64,000 nt of DNA from Deltaproteobacteria bacterium (GCA_016209105.1 JACQWR010000004.1:124001-188000), one strand, 5' to 3'. Shown: positions 19,098 to 29,640, numbered from the stretch's first letter. Numbers and translations: made by a program. Notes: generated from the sequence alone by a model not told the origin.

Positions 19098-20225
19098 GTG
19101 AAGATAGGTTCCTTTGAGTTCAACATGCGGGAACTAGCCGGTTCCATGGGTGACTTCGGTACCCTCTTTCCCCTGGCCATCGGGTATATCGCGGTCTGCG
19201 GTCTTGACCCGGCCGGGTTCCTTGTAATGATGGGACTGGCGAACATCGTCACCGGGCTTGTGTACCGGCTTCCCCTGCCCATCGAGCCAATGAAGGTTCT
19301 GGCCGTGGTGGCCATCGCCCAGCGCTGGTCGCCGTCCATGATTTACGCATCGGGTTTCGGCATGGGTATCGTCTGGCTTCTTTTTGGTATCACGGGCATC
19401 ATGGGCTGGCTCGCCCGGGTGACCCCCGTTCCCGTCATCCGCGGCATCCAGGCCGCTCTCGGGGCGCTCCTCGCCGTGGAGGCCTACAAGATGATTTCCT
19501 CCGCTTTGCTTCTGGGGGCGCTCTCCATCCTGATCGTCCTTACCCTGCGGCAGAGCCGCTATGCTCCGGCCGCCGTCGTCCTGATCGTTCTCGGCCTCGT
19601 CATCATGTTTTTCAAGGGAGAGCTCAGCGGGCTCGATCCACCGGGCTTCCGCCTTCTCCCCCTCACGAGCTTTCGTCCCCGAGAAGTATGGGATACGATG
19701 GTGCTTGCCGGCTTTGCCCAGATCCCCCTGACCGCTACCAACGCCGTCATTGCGACGGCGGCGCTTATTAAGAGCTACTGGCCCGACCGGCCGGTGAGCG
19801 AAAAACATCTTTCCCTAAACCAGGGGATCATGAATTTCATCCTTCCCTTTTTCGGCGGCATGCCGATGTGCCATGGGGCAGGCGGCCTGGCGGGCCAGTA
19901 TTATTTCGGCGCGCGCACCGGGGGGACGAATATAATTGAAGGTTGTATCGAAATCGCGCTCGGACTGTTCATGGCCGCCACGATCGCGGAGTTGTTCGGA
20001 TCGTTCCCCAGGGCCATCATCGGCGCCATGATGTTCATGGTGGGGCTTGAGCTGATAAAATTCGCCGGCTCCGTCCGGCTGGGCTCGGATATCGCGCCCC
20101 TTGCGACAACGCTCATCGTGGCGCTTGCCACCAACATGGCTTTCGGTTTTCTGGCGGGGATGGGGACGCACTATCTCCTGCAGAGATTTCTTGCGCGGAA
20201 GAATGGGGAAGGCGAACGGTCGTAA
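19098..20225 (+). CDS. MOT1-like sulfate/molybdate transporter
   Basis: Polytopic inner-membrane protein with about ten to twelve hydrophobic helices. The two conserved blocks of the MOT1 branch of the SulP superfamily are visible: ELAGSMGDFGTLFPLAIG near the N-terminus and FGGMPMCHGAGGLAGQY in the second half. GTG 19098 is chosen because the longer ORF from 18954 runs inside pckG. A molybdate or tungstate role would fit the aldehyde:ferredoxin oxidoreductase at the right edge, but the ion is not proven by sequence. A GC-rich inverted repeat (CCTGCC/GGCAGG) follows the stop. Confidence 0.8.
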   Translation: MKIGSFEFNMRELAGSMGDFGTLFPLAIGYIAVCGLDPAGFLVMMGLANIVTGLVYRLPLPIEPMKVLAVVAIAQRWSPSMIYASGFGMGIVWLLFGITGIMGWLARVTPVPVIRGIQAALGALLAVEAYKMISSALLLGALSILIVLTLRQSRYAPAAVVLIVLGLVIMFFKGELSGLDPPGFRLLPLTSFRPREVWDTMVLAGFAQIPLTATNAVIATAALIKSYWPDRPVSEKHLSLNQGIMNFILPFFGGMPMCHGAGGLAGQYYFGARTGGTNIIEGCIEIALGLFMAATIAELFGSFPRAIIGAMMFMVGLELIKFAGSVRLGSDIAPLATTLIVALATNMAFGFLAGMGTHYLLQRFLARKNGEGERS

Positions 20226-20417
20226 CTTCTTCTTGCCTGCCCCGGCGGTGCCGGCAGGTCCGAAACCAAACCGCACGGCGATGGTGGATTCGGGAACGAG
20301 AGGGGCGGCCCCGTTGGCGAAAAGCTTCACATTCTCGGCGAAATATGATAATCGCTCTACGTAACTGAAAAATTCTTTCCGGGGGCATGCCCGGGAAGAG
20401 CACATAAGGAGTTCCCG

Positions 20418-21446
20418 ATGACGTTCCAATATCTTCACAAAATGCCAACGGTGGAAGAAATCCTGCACGATCTTCCGCTTTCCGCAGACCTTAAAAAAAT
20501 AAAGAAAAAAAGGGATGAAGAAATCAGGAAGGTCTTCACCGGCAACAGCAATAAGATGATCATGATTATTGGTCCCTGTTCGGCCGACAACGAGGACGCC
20601 GTCTGTGATTATATCTCGCGACTGGCCGCTGTGCAACAGTTGGTCAAGGACACCCTGCTGCTGATTCCCCGCATCTATACCAATAAACCGCGGACGACGG
20701 GCGAAGGGTACAAAGGCATGGCGCATCAGCCGATCCCGGGGAAGGATCCGGACGTGATAGAGGGCCTGAAGGCCATTCGCCGCATGCATCTCCGCGCCCT
20801 ACAGGAATCCCATCTGCCGGCAGCTGACGAGATGCTCTACCCCATGAATTACGGCTACCTGGCAGATGTTCTCAGTTATGTGGCGGTCGGGGCGCGTTCG
20901 GTGGAGAATCAGCAGCACCGTTTGGTTTGCAGCGGATTGGATATTCCCGTCGGCATGAAAAATCCCACCTCCGGCGATCTGGATGTCATGCTCAATTCCG
21001 TCAAGGCGAGTCAGTTGCCGCATGTATTCGTCTATACCGACTGGGCGGTGGAGACACCCGGGAATCCCCTAACGCACGCCGTCTTGCGCGGCTCGTACAA
21101 CCGTTATTCCCGGCATGATCCCAATTATCATTATGAAGACCTCATGGGACTCGTAGACATGTATCTGAAACGGGGGCTCGAAAATCCCGCTATTATTGTC
21201 GACACCAATCATTCTAACTCCGCCAAGAACTACAAGGAGCAACCACGCATCGCGTGGGAGGTAATGAAAAGCCGAGGGTATTCTCCCCTGCTCAAAAAGC
21301 TTATCAAGGGATTGATGGTGGAGAGCTATATTGAAGAAGACGCGCAGAGTGTGACCGATTCCGTGTACGGCAAGTCTATCACTGATCCCTGCCTGGGCTG
21401 GAAGGATTCGGAGAGGCTGGTGATGGACATCGCCGGAATGGTTTAG
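20418..21446 (+). CDS. aroG: 3-deoxy-7-phosphoheptulonate synthase, type I
   Basis: First enzyme of the shikimate pathway, condensing PEP and erythrose 4-phosphate. Family blocks visible are MIIGPCSADN, KPRTTGEGYKGM, KNPTSGD and VDTNHSNSAK. 342 aa matches AroF/G/H. AAGGAG lies seven bases before ATG. The 192-bp upstream gap holds a GC-rich hairpin and no leader peptide that I can see. Which aromatic amino acid inhibits it cannot be read here, so the symbol is the generic one. Confidence 0.92.
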   Translation: MTFQYLHKMPTVEEILHDLPLSADLKKIKKKRDEEIRKVFTGNSNKMIMIIGPCSADNEDAVCDYISRLAAVQQLVKDTLLLIPRIYTNKPRTTGEGYKGMAHQPIPGKDPDVIEGLKAIRRMHLRALQESHLPAADEMLYPMNYGYLADVLSYVAVGARSVENQQHRLVCSGLDIPVGMKNPTSGDLDVMLNSVKASQLPHVFVYTDWAVETPGNPLTHAVLRGSYNRYSRHDPNYHYEDLMGLVDMYLKRGLENPAIIVDTNHSNSAKNYKEQPRIAWEVMKSRGYSPLLKKLIKGLMVESYIEEDAQSVTDSVYGKSITDPCLGWKDSERLVMDIAGMV

Positions 21447-21641
21447 CTCACAGCAGAAATATTTTAAGTTTAACGTAAATTTGCCGATAACAACCTTGTT
21501 TAGCGTAAGCAGGCACATTGTGAACGTGCGAGTCCGATACGATACTGATATATGATCGGTGTGGGATGAAATGAAGGAAATAAATTGCTCAGGGCACAAA
21601 AAATACCGGCGTGAAACCGGGAGTGCAAAAGAGAAGGAGCA

Positions 21642-21704
21642 ATGAAAAAGCCTCACGCTCAAAAAAGCGGAGGTTTTTTATTTGGAGTGCAGGTTACTAA
21701 ATAA
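21642..21704 (+). CDS. Possible 20-codon small ORF
   Basis: A 20-codon reading frame (MKKPHAQKSGGFLFGVQVTK) starts behind a strong AGAAGGAGC site and ends 15 bases before the histone-like gene. It overlaps a terminator-like hairpin (21644-21680). It may be a small peptide, a coupled leader or chance. No similarity is known to me. Confidence 0.25.
   Translation: MKKPHAQKSGGFLFGVQVTK
21644..21680 (+). terminator. Rho-independent terminator-like hairpin
   Basis: AAAAAGCCTC-A-CGCT, loop CAAAAA, AGCG-GAGG-TTTTTT form a stem of about 13 pairs (one bulge) with a T-run, between aroG and the histone-like gene. It could end the aroG transcript. Confidence 0.55.
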
Positions 21705-21719
21705 CGAGGGGAGGTAAAA

Positions 21720-21917
21720 ATGAATACCAAGAAAGCCACAGCAAAAAAATCAGTTGCCAAGAAAACAGCAAAGGCGAAGGTAAAGAAAGTCGCGGCAAAA
21801 AAGCCGGTTGCGAAGAAGAAGGCAGCGGTAAAGAAAGCCGCGGTCAAAAAACCGGTTGCGAAGAAGAAGGCAGCGGTAAAGAAAGCCGCGGCAAAAAAGC
21901 CGGCCAAGAAAGCCTGA
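21720..21917 (+). CDS. Histone H1-like Lys/Ala/Pro-rich protein
   Basis: A 65-residue protein made almost only of Lys, Ala, Val and Pro, with tandem AKKPVAKKKAAVKKAA units like the C-terminal tail of histone H1 and bacterial H1-like proteins. It presumably binds DNA as a nucleoid protein. GAGGGGAGG precedes the ATG. The repeat units (GTTGCGAAGAAGAAGGCAGCGGTAAAG, seen twice) are near-identical in DNA, so the copy number is likely to vary among strains. There is no folded domain. Confidence 0.8.
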   Translation: MNTKKATAKKSVAKKTAKAKVKKVAAKKPVAKKKAAVKKAAVKKPVAKKKAAVKKAAAKKPAKKA

Positions 21918-22171
21918 TTTAAAAGTCATGTTGGAAAACCCACAAGCGTACTTGTGGAATGGCTTCGGCGTGGGAATGATTTATCCAGACGCCAAAAAGC
22001 TTGCTTGGTAGTAGTTCACGTAAACTCAGATTAGTGACCTGCCCCCCATCCGGATCAGGTTAGGGGGGCAGGGTTGTATTGGTGTGCCTGCGCTGAAAGG
22101 CTTTCGTACTCGATAAGCAAGACAGGGCTTCTTGATACTGTCGGTGGGTACGTACGTCTTCCCTCGTCCGG
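21918..22171. other. Intergenic gap with two hairpins
   Basis: The 254-bp convergent gap between the histone-like gene and the zraR-like gene holds CCACAAG-cgta-CTTGTGG (21940-21957) and a 10-bp perfect inverted repeat CCTGCCCCCC (22038-22047) / GGGGGGCAGG (22063-22072) with a 15-nt loop. The second may act as a terminator, although it lacks a T-run. No gene is seen. Confidence 0.5.
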
Positions 22172-23526
<1,355 letters not shown>

Positions 23527-23530
<4 letters not shown>

Positions 23531-25317
23531 GATTCAGCGCCTCTCTTTTCATCAAGCGGGAGTACGATCGTCATGCGTGTCTCCGTGCCCGGGATACTAA
23601 CCACGCTGATCTCGCCGTCGTGGGCTTCGATGATTTTCTGAACGATGGCGAGTCCCAGGCCCGTCCCCGAAGGTTTCGTCGTAAAGTACGGATCGAATAT
23701 ATGGGGCAGGTCTTTCTGATTGATTCCCGGGCCGGTATCGGAGATGGTCAATCGAATGGTGCGGGAGTCGTTCCGGGCCAGGGTGACGGACAACGTTCCG
23801 CCCTGCTGCATGGCCTCCAGAGCGTTCAGAAAAAGATTCAACAGAACCTGTTTGATTTTGTCGGCGTCCATCATCACTTCAGGGAGATCCGCGGGCAGTT
23901 CCGAACGGATCGTGACGTTCTTTCCGCGGGCATCGTTCTCTATCACTTTCAGGGCGTGCTGGATTACCGTTTGCAACGCTGAGGGTTTCCTGTCCATGGC
24001 AACGGGGCGGGCGAATTCAAGCAGTTGACCGATAACCCGGTTCAAGCGTTCCACCTCCTGAACCATAATGTCGGCCGTTTTCCCGTCATCGAGATTGTCG
24101 CGGTAGCGTTCCTTGAAGTAGGTTGCGAAGCCCTTGATGGAACTCAAGGGGTTTCTTATCTCATGCGCGACGCCGGCCGCCAGGCTTCCCAGAGAGGCCA
24201 GGTGCCGGCTCCGGGCGATTTCCTTTTTCAGGCGTTGGACCTCCGTCATGTCCCGGAAAAGGAGTATATATCCGAGAGAGGCGCCGCCTTCTTCCTTAAG
24301 GTGCGTGGCAATTACTTCAAGGGGGATGATTTTTCCTTCTGCGCCGGTGCAGTCTATTTCCCGTTCGATAACTCCCCGTCCTGCTTTTAGCATACCGACC
24401 ACTTCCCTCAACTCCGGCGGCAGGGTATCTGCGCCTCTTTTTCCCACAACCTCCAGGGCAGTGCGCTGGAGCACCGTTTCGGCAGCCTGATTGAGGGACA
24501 TGACGGTCCCTTCGCTGTCAATGGCTACAAGACCTATGGGCATGTTCTCCACCAGGTTGTCGGAGAAGGCCTTGATTCGGGAAAGAGAATGCCTTGCGGA
24601 GCGGTATCCCTGGGCAAAGAAAAGAGAAATCATGCCGGAAAAGCCGATAAAGAGCAGCAAGAGCGCCATCAGGATGGTATGCTTTGAGGCTTCCTTCCGT
24701 GCGGCCTCAATGGGCCCCATGTTCAAGCCGATAAAGACAACCCGACGGGATGCCAGGCGTTCATCCGTTCTTATTTTTTTTCCGGAGGAGCGCTCGCCGC
24801 CGCCGGACGGCATACCGGACAATTCCTGAAGCGGTCGCTCTTCCGGTGCAAAACGGCGGAAGACCTCAAAGGTGTCTACGCCATCCGGATTTGGTACCCG
24901 GCGCCACTCGATCGTTCTTGATTGGGAAATACGGGCGAGGTCAAGCTCCTCCCCATACGTTTCGCCGATCAGGGAGGGGTCGCTGTCGGCGAGGATTGTC
25001 CCCTTGCCGTCCGTGACGATCAGGTAGTCCACGTCCGGCTGTTGAGCCGTTTCCATAAGGAGTTTCTGGAGCCGGAAAAAATCCCCGTGTCCGGTCGTAA
25101 GTTCCGTTCTGGCGCCGGCTTCAAACGATCTGATGAGGGCGTCCCCCTTTTCCAGGAAGACCTGGATGGTGTGTTCCCGCTGTTTGAGGATATTGTCCAG
25201 GATCATAAAAATAAAGATCGGCGCAAGGACGATAATAGACCCGATAATAAGCCAGGGGGGGATGCTCATCCATGCCTTTGCGGTTGCAAGATTTTTCCTG
25301 TTTTTCATCGGTTTCAC
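23527..25317 (-). CDS. ZraS-like sensor histidine kinase with PAS domain
   Basis: Two membrane helices (about 17-38 and 210-235) bracket a periplasmic sensor region of about 170 residues. A PAS domain follows (SFDN to about residue 370). The HisKA box SLAAGVAHEIRNPLSSIKG closely resembles that of ZraS. ATP-binding boxes (DTGPGI, GTGLGLAI) are complete. It is first in the operon and overlaps the regulator gene. The signal may be zinc or envelope stress by analogy with ZraS; no obvious His/Cys-rich zinc site is visible in the sensor region. Confidence 0.88.
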
Positions 25318-25565
25318 ATCACTGCAAAATAAGGACCATGACGACGGCCTTCTCCCGGAGAGACTTGGCGAACCTTAGCTGGTACTCGCTACGGCATTGC
25401 CCGGCCCCGCAGCGGCCCACCGCAACCGAACTGCGCTTGCCACCCGTTCAATTCGGCAGCGAACGCATTCCCCGCACAGCGCGTACGGAGGGCTTCAATC
25501 CCGGTCATCCTGTATATTTACTATCCAGCAGTATACACCTTCCGGATACTTGGTATCCACTTTTT

Positions 25566-25605
25566 CTCTCATTATAAAGAGCGGCTTGAGACTGCTAAAT
25601 GAGAG
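25566..25605 (+). promoter_or_regulatory. Candidate upstream activator site (inverted repeat)
   Basis: CTCTCATT (25566-25573) and AATGAGAG (25598-25605) form a perfect 8-bp inverted repeat, 32 bp centre to centre (three helical turns). It ends about 50 bp before the -24 element, a normal place for an NtrC-type dimer site. Binding by the adjacent regulator is inference. Confidence 0.45.
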
Positions 25606-25656
25606 TTGTAGGGAAATAATTAGTTATGCTCATGTGTTACACAACAGCAGAAGGTT

Positions 25657-25673
25657 TTGGCATGACAGTTGCT
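25657..25673 (+). promoter_or_regulatory. Sigma-54 (-24/-12) promoter of the zraP-like gene
   Basis: TTGGCATG-ACAG-TTGCT matches the sigma-54 consensus TTGGCACG-N4-TTGCW at all but one position, with the GG and GC exactly 12 bp apart. It predicts a transcript start near 25684 and a 5' leader of about 46 nt with AAAGGAG before the ATG. Confidence 0.8.
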
Positions 25674-25729
25674 CTTGCTGCTTACCGTCAAGGAAAAACA
25701 AAAATACATTTCCAAAGGAGAACAGAATC

Positions 25730-26293
25730 ATGAAAAAGATAACCTTAACACTGGCACTGGCGGGAGTTCTTCTCCTGGCCGTCACTACGTCCGACCTTTT
25801 TGCCATGGGCTATGGCTGGGGCGGATGGACGTGGGGCGGCCGAGGCGGGGGGCCCTGCGCCGACGGAACCGGACCGGGTACGTTAGGCCTCGGCCTTACC
25901 ACCGAACAGACGAATAAAATGAAAGAGCTTCGCGACGCCCACCTGAAGGAGGTGACGCCCATCCGGGACAAGATGTTCAACAAGAGCAGCGAACTGAAAT
26001 TGCTCTGGTTGCAGGCGAATCCCGATCGCGACAAGATCAATGCCGTTCAAAAGGAGATGCGGACGCTGCGGGATAAAATGCAGGACGAGATGACCGCTTA
26101 TCGGTTGGGAACGCTCAAGGTTCTTACCCCGGAACAGCAGGCAAAATACCAGGCGACAGGGGCGCGGCAGGGTTATGGTCCCGGCCTCGGCTTTGGTGAC
26201 GGATGCGAAGACGTCGGCCGTGGCGGTATGAGAAGAGGCATGGGCCATCCCGGCTGGTACGGCGGCGCGCACATGGGCAGGGGCGGCTATTAA
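25730..26293 (+). CDS. ZraP-like periplasmic Spy/CpxP-family protein
   Basis: Secreted protein: signal peptide MKKITLTLALAGVLLLAVTT with cleavage near the Phe-Ala of DLFAMG. The mature part has a Gly/Trp-rich start, then a helical LTxxQ-type region (LTTEQTNKMKELRDAH and LTPEQQAKYQ), the hallmark of ZraP/Spy/CpxP chaperones, and a Gly/His/Met-rich tail that may bind metal. The ORF track starts 111 codons too early; ATG 25730 has AAAGGAG. The sigma-54 promoter upstream and the divergent NtrC-type pair make it the likely target of that pair. Confidence 0.85.
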   Translation: MKKITLTLALAGVLLLAVTTSDLFAMGYGWGGWTWGGRGGGPCADGTGPGTLGLGLTTEQTNKMKELRDAHLKEVTPIRDKMFNKSSELKLLWLQANPDRDKINAVQKEMRTLRDKMQDEMTAYRLGTLKVLTPEQQAKYQATGARQGYGPGLGFGDGCEDVGRGGMRRGMGHPGWYGGAHMGRGGY

Positions 26294-26431
26294 GGTCCCG
26301 TGGATACATGGGGACGGGTAACGTTCTGTCCCCGGGAAGGATTGAAGAGGGGACGCCCTCCTCGTCACCGGAAAATAACGACTCCTCCGGTGACGGTCCC
26401 CTTTCCTTCCCTCTGACGGAGCGAAAAAAAC
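26294..26431. other. Intergenic stretch before the leu leader
   Basis: Short GC-rich stretch between the ZraP-like gene and the leader promoter. It contains ACGACTCCTCCGGTGACGG and similar partial inverted repeats but no T-run, and I see no gene in it. Confidence 0.3.
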
Positions 26432-26459
26432 TTGACAGCAACACTGTTTTATTGATAGA
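26432..26459 (+). promoter_or_regulatory. Probable promoter of the leu leader transcript
   Basis: TTGACA at 26432-26437 is a perfect -35. A weaker -10 (GATAGA) starts after 16 bp, at 26454. It lies about 65 bases before the leader peptide start. The -10 box is imperfect, so the exact start is open. Confidence 0.45.
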
Positions 26460-26528
26460 AAACGGGCAAATTTACCTAAAAGAGGTTTCCTGAAAATGAC
26501 CGTTGGCGTGGGAAGAGAGTCGGCTGCG

Positions 26529-26597
26529 ATGAAAAAAATATTGACCCTGCTGGGCCTCGCCCTCCTTTGTTACCCACCGCCTGTCTTTTTTAGGTAA
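26529..26597 (+). CDS. leuL: Leucine-rich leader peptide of the leu operon
   Basis: A 22-codon frame, MKKILTLLGLALLCYPPPVFFR, with six Leu codons among residues 5-13 (ttg, ctg, ctg, ctc, ctc, ctt). A purine-rich site (GGGAAGAGAG) precedes it. Its last codons (CCCACCGCCTGTCTTTTTTAGGT) can pair with the 5' arm of the terminator that follows (ACCTAAAAGGCCGCGGGTGGG). Ribosome stalling at Leu codons would leave this segment free to form the antiterminator; a ribosome reaching the stop would cover it and let the terminator form. That is classical attenuation, just upstream of leuA. The short frame also resembles a signal peptide, but its context argues for a leader. Confidence 0.7.
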   Translation: MKKILTLLGLALLCYPPPVFFR

Positions 26598-26624
26598 CCG
26601 GCAAACATACAAGAAAGATCGGAC

Positions 26625-26668
26625 CTAAAAGGCCGCGGGTGGGAAAAACCGCGGCCTTTTAGTTTTTT
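26625..26668 (+). terminator. leu operon attenuator terminator
   Basis: Perfect 14-bp stem CTAAAAGGCCGCGG / CCGCGGCCTTTTAG with loop GTGGGAAAAA, then TTTTTT. It ends 97 bp before leuA. The 5' arm is complementary to the 3' end of the leader peptide frame, so an alternative antiterminator structure exists. Confidence 0.85.
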
Positions 26669-26676
26669 AGTAAGTT

Positions 26677-26717
26677 CGAAATTATGTTCCGCGTTTTTCT
26701 GGCGGAAAATAATTTCG
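26677..26717 (+). promoter_or_regulatory. Second hairpin between attenuator and leuA
   Basis: CGAAATTAT-g-TTCCGC and GCGGAA-a-ATAATTTCG form a long stem with a 9-nt loop, interrupted by one mismatch. There is no T-run, so it is not a terminator. It may stabilise the read-through mRNA or bind a regulator. Confidence 0.5.
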
Positions 26718-26765
26718 TTAACGCACGTATCCTGTGTATCGGGGTTAGGCGATAAGGAGGGAGCT

Positions 26766-28322
26766 ATGGATTCAGCGCGGGACAGGGTATTTATCTTTGA
26801 TACGACGCTTCGGGACGGCGAACAGTCGCCGGGGGCAAGCATGAACCAGGATGAAAAGCTCCGGCTTGCCCGTCAGCTGGAAAAAATGGGGGTGGATATT
26901 ATCGAAGCGGGATTTCCTGTTGCCTCGGAGGGGGACTTTGCCTCTGTCCGGCAGATTGCCCGGGAAATCAGAAAGCCGCAGATCGCCGCTCTGGCCAGGG
27001 CCAATCCGGGCGATATTGACCGGGCATGGGAGGCCGTTGCCGAGGCAGCGCATCCCCGGATTCATACCTTTATCTCTTCCTCCGACATTCACCTCAAGTA
27101 TCAGCTCAAAAAAACGAGGGAGCAGGTGCTGAACGAGGCCCGCGCCGCCGTTGCGTACGCCTGCTCGCTTTCCGTGCCCGCGGGCGGGAATGTGGAATTC
27201 TCGCCCATGGATGCGACGAGAACGGATCGGACATACCTCTGCGATATCGTGGAGGCGGTGATTGAGGCAGGCGCCGCGACGGTAAACATACCCGATACGG
27301 TAGGTTACGCGATCCCCGAAGAATTCGGCGCTCTGATAGCTTATCTCTTTGAGAAGGTAAAGAACATACGGCAGGCTGTCATTTCCGTCCACTGCCATAA
27401 CGACTTGGGGCTTGCCGTGGCGAACTCCCTGGCGGCGGTAAAAAACGGCGCCCGCCAAGTCGAATGCACGATCAACGGCATCGGAGAGCGCGCGGGAAAC
27501 GCGGCCATGGAAGAAGTGGTGATGACCCTTCAGACGCGGAAGGACATATTCGGCCTCTACACAGGGATTAAGACGGAGCGAATCCACCAGTCGTCCAGGC
27601 TCCTGACCCAGATCACCGGCGTTGCCGTACAGCCGAACAAGGCGATCGTGGGGGCCAATGCTTTTGCCCATGAGTCGGGCATTCACCAGGACGGCCTCAT
27701 CAAGGAAAAGATCACCTACGAGATCATGACGCCCCAATCGGTAGGCATCTCGGACAGCCATCTCGTTCTCGGGAAGCATTCGGGCCGTCACGCTATCGCG
27801 GAGCATCTCAAAAAGATGGGATATAACTTGACGAGAGACGAGGTGAATCGGGTCTTCGTCCGCTTCAAAGAGCTGGCCGATGTCAAGAAGGACCTTTTTG
27901 ACGAGGATATCGAAGCCATCATTTCTGAGGAGGTGTTCCGCCTGGAGGATAAGTACCGGCTTGTTTACCTGAATGTTGTGAGCGGCAACGTGGCCATTCC
28001 CACGGCGACCATGCAGATGGAGGTGGAAAAGGAGGTCATTCAGGATGCCGGTTTCGGCATCGGGCCGGTGGATGCCACATTTGACGCCATCCGGAAGATC
28101 ACGCAAACCAATTATTCCCTCCTGAAGTATGCCGTAAACGCGGTGACGGGTGGAACGGATGCCCAAGGCGAGGTCATGGTGCAGCTGAAGTACGACGGCC
28201 ACACCGTGACGGGACGGGGAGCGCACCCCGACATCATCGTGGCATCGGCGAGGGCTTACATCAATGCGCTGAACCGTCTGGATCGTCTCCGGACGGACAG
28301 GAAGAAAGTTCCGGTTGAATAA
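26766..28322 (+). CDS. leuA: 2-isopropylmalate synthase
   Basis: First committed step of leucine synthesis, condensing acetyl-CoA with 2-oxoisovalerate. The HMGL barrel starts with [15 protein letters not shown]; the metal-site HCHNDLG and the NGIGERAGN block are present. Residues about 390-510 form the LeuA regulatory domain for leucine feedback. 518 aa is the normal long form. AAGGAGGGAG precedes ATG. It is the first structural gene after the attenuator and is followed by leuC. Confidence 0.94.
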   Translation: MDSARDRVFIFDTTLRDGEQSPGASMNQDEKLRLARQLEKMGVDIIEAGFPVASEGDFASVRQIAREIRKPQIAALARANPGDIDRAWEAVAEAAHPRIHTFISSSDIHLKYQLKKTREQVLNEARAAVAYACSLSVPAGGNVEFSPMDATRTDRTYLCDIVEAVIEAGAATVNIPDTVGYAIPEEFGALIAYLFEKVKNIRQAVISVHCHNDLGLAVANSLAAVKNGARQVECTINGIGERAGNAAMEEVVMTLQTRKDIFGLYTGIKTERIHQSSRLLTQITGVAVQPNKAIVGANAFAHESGIHQDGLIKEKITYEIMTPQSVGISDSHLVLGKHSGRHAIAEHLKKMGYNLTRDEVNRVFVRFKELADVKKDLFDEDIEAIISEEVFRLEDKYRLVYLNVVSGNVAIPTATMQMEVEKEVIQDAGFGIGPVDATFDAIRKITQTNYSLLKYAVNAVTGGTDAQGEVMVQLKYDGHTVTGRGAHPDIIVASARAYINALNRLDRLRTDRKKVPVE

Positions 28323-28377
28323 AGGGCGATTCTGGTATAAAAAGCGGACACAAAAACGACCAGCGGAGAAGAAGATC

Positions 28378-29640
28378 ATGGGAATGACCATAACGGAAAA
28401 AATACTTGCAGCACATGCGGATACGAAAGAGGTGCACCCCGGCATGTTGATTAATGCCCGGGTGGATATCGCCCTGGGCAACGATATAACGGCGCCGCTC
28501 GCCATCGGCGAGTTTAAGAAGGCCGGTGCCGCCACGGTGTTTGACCGGGATAAGGTGGTGCTTACCCCCGATCACTTTACGCCCAACAAGGACATCAACT
28601 CCGCCCAGCAGAGTAAGGTAATCAGGGAGTTTGCCCGGGAACAGCGGCTTACCCATTACTACGAGGTGGGGGAGGTCGGCGTGGAGCATGCCCTCTTGCC
28701 TGAACAGGGGGTCGTTCTGCCGGGTGACCTGGTCATCGGCGCCGACAGCCATACCTGCACCTACGGTGCCCTGGGGGCCTTTGCCACCGGCGTGGGGAGC
28801 ACCGATCTGGCCGCGGCCATGCTCACCGGCGAGGCATGGTTCAAGGTTCCCGAGACGATGAAAATTGTTTTCTCCGGGAAACTCAATAGATGGGTTTCCG
28901 GCAAGGACCTGATCCTGTATCTCATAGGCCGGATCGGGGTGGACGGCGCCCTCTACAAGGCGATTGAGTTTACCGGTGACACGGTGAAGAAACTCACGAT
29001 GTCCGACCGGCTCACGATCGCCAACATGGTCATCGAGGCGGGTGGAAAAAATGGGATATTTATTCCCGACGCCGTCACGAAGCAGTATGTGCGGAAGCGC
29101 GCAAAGAGGGATTTCACTTTTTATGCATCCGATCCCGATGCGACCTATGCCCAGGTTATTGAGATTGACGTGGGCGCCATTGAACCCCAAGTGGCATTTC
29201 CACACCTCCCTTCCAATACCCGGGGCATCAGCAACGTGGGGGATGTCAAGATAGATCAGGTGGTTATCGGATCTTGCACCAACGGCAGGATAGAAGATCT
29301 CCGGGTGGCCGCATCGCTTCTGAAGGGGCGGAGAGTGGCCCCCTATGTCCGTCTGATTGTCATCCCCGCCACGCAGGAGATATACCGGAAGGCCATGAGG
29401 GAAGGCCTGTTGGAGATTTTTGTTGATGCGAAGGCGGCAGTGAGCACGCCGACATGCGGGCCTTGTCTCGGCGGCTATATGGGGATACTGGCGGACGGCG
29501 AGAGGGCGGTCGCCACCACGAACCGGAACTTCGTGGGACGGATGGGGCATACGGGCAGCGAGATATACCTGGCAAATCCCGCTGTTGCCGCCGCTTCGGC
29601 GGTTATGGGAAGGATAGCCGGTCCCGATGAACTGAAATAG
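28378..29640 (+). CDS. leuC: 3-isopropylmalate dehydratase, large subunit
   Basis: Aconitase-family subunit carrying the 4Fe-4S cluster. Cluster cysteines are seen in VIGSCTNGR and in TCGPCLGG. At 420 aa from ATG 28378 it belongs to the shorter bacterial/archaeal type also used for homoaconitase-like enzymes. The ORF-track start (28315) lies inside leuA; ATG 28378 has GGAGAAGAAG before it. It acts with the small subunit at 29940. Confidence 0.92.
   Translation: MGMTITEKILAAHADTKEVHPGMLINARVDIALGNDITAPLAIGEFKKAGAATVFDRDKVVLTPDHFTPNKDINSAQQSKVIREFAREQRLTHYYEVGEVGVEHALLPEQGVVLPGDLVIGADSHTCTYGALGAFATGVGSTDLAAAMLTGEAWFKVPETMKIVFSGKLNRWVSGKDLILYLIGRIGVDGALYKAIEFTGDTVKKLTMSDRLTIANMVIEAGGKNGIFIPDAVTKQYVRKRAKRDFTFYASDPDATYAQVIEIDVGAIEPQVAFPHLPSNTRGISNVGDVKIDQVVIGSCTNGRIEDLRVAASLLKGRRVAPYVRLIVIPATQEIYRKAMREGLLEIFVDAKAAVSTPTCGPCLGGYMGILADGERAVATTNRNFVGRMGHTGSEIYLANPAVAAASAVMGRIAGPDELK

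Larger units (their letters stand above)
25318..25729. other. Divergent regulatory region of the zra-like locus
   Basis: 412 bp between the kinase gene and the ZraP-like gene. No ORF of its own is convincing; the ORF-track line that starts at 25397 is an upstream extension of the ZraP-like frame. The right half holds a candidate activator site (inverted repeat at 25566-25605) and a -24/-12 promoter (25657-25673). The left part shows nothing I can name. Confidence 0.6.

Noticed and set aside
21659-21907. Phe/Ala-rich antisense ORF over the histone-like gene
   Set aside because: Direct reverse shadow of the Lys/Ala repeats.
26203-26493. 96-codon ORF after the ZraP-like gene
   Set aside because: Begins inside the ZraP-like gene in another frame and runs into the leu leader promoter; no family features.
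26772-28535. 587-codon antisense ORF over leuA
   Set aside because: leuA has full family motifs in the plus frame; the antisense frame has none.
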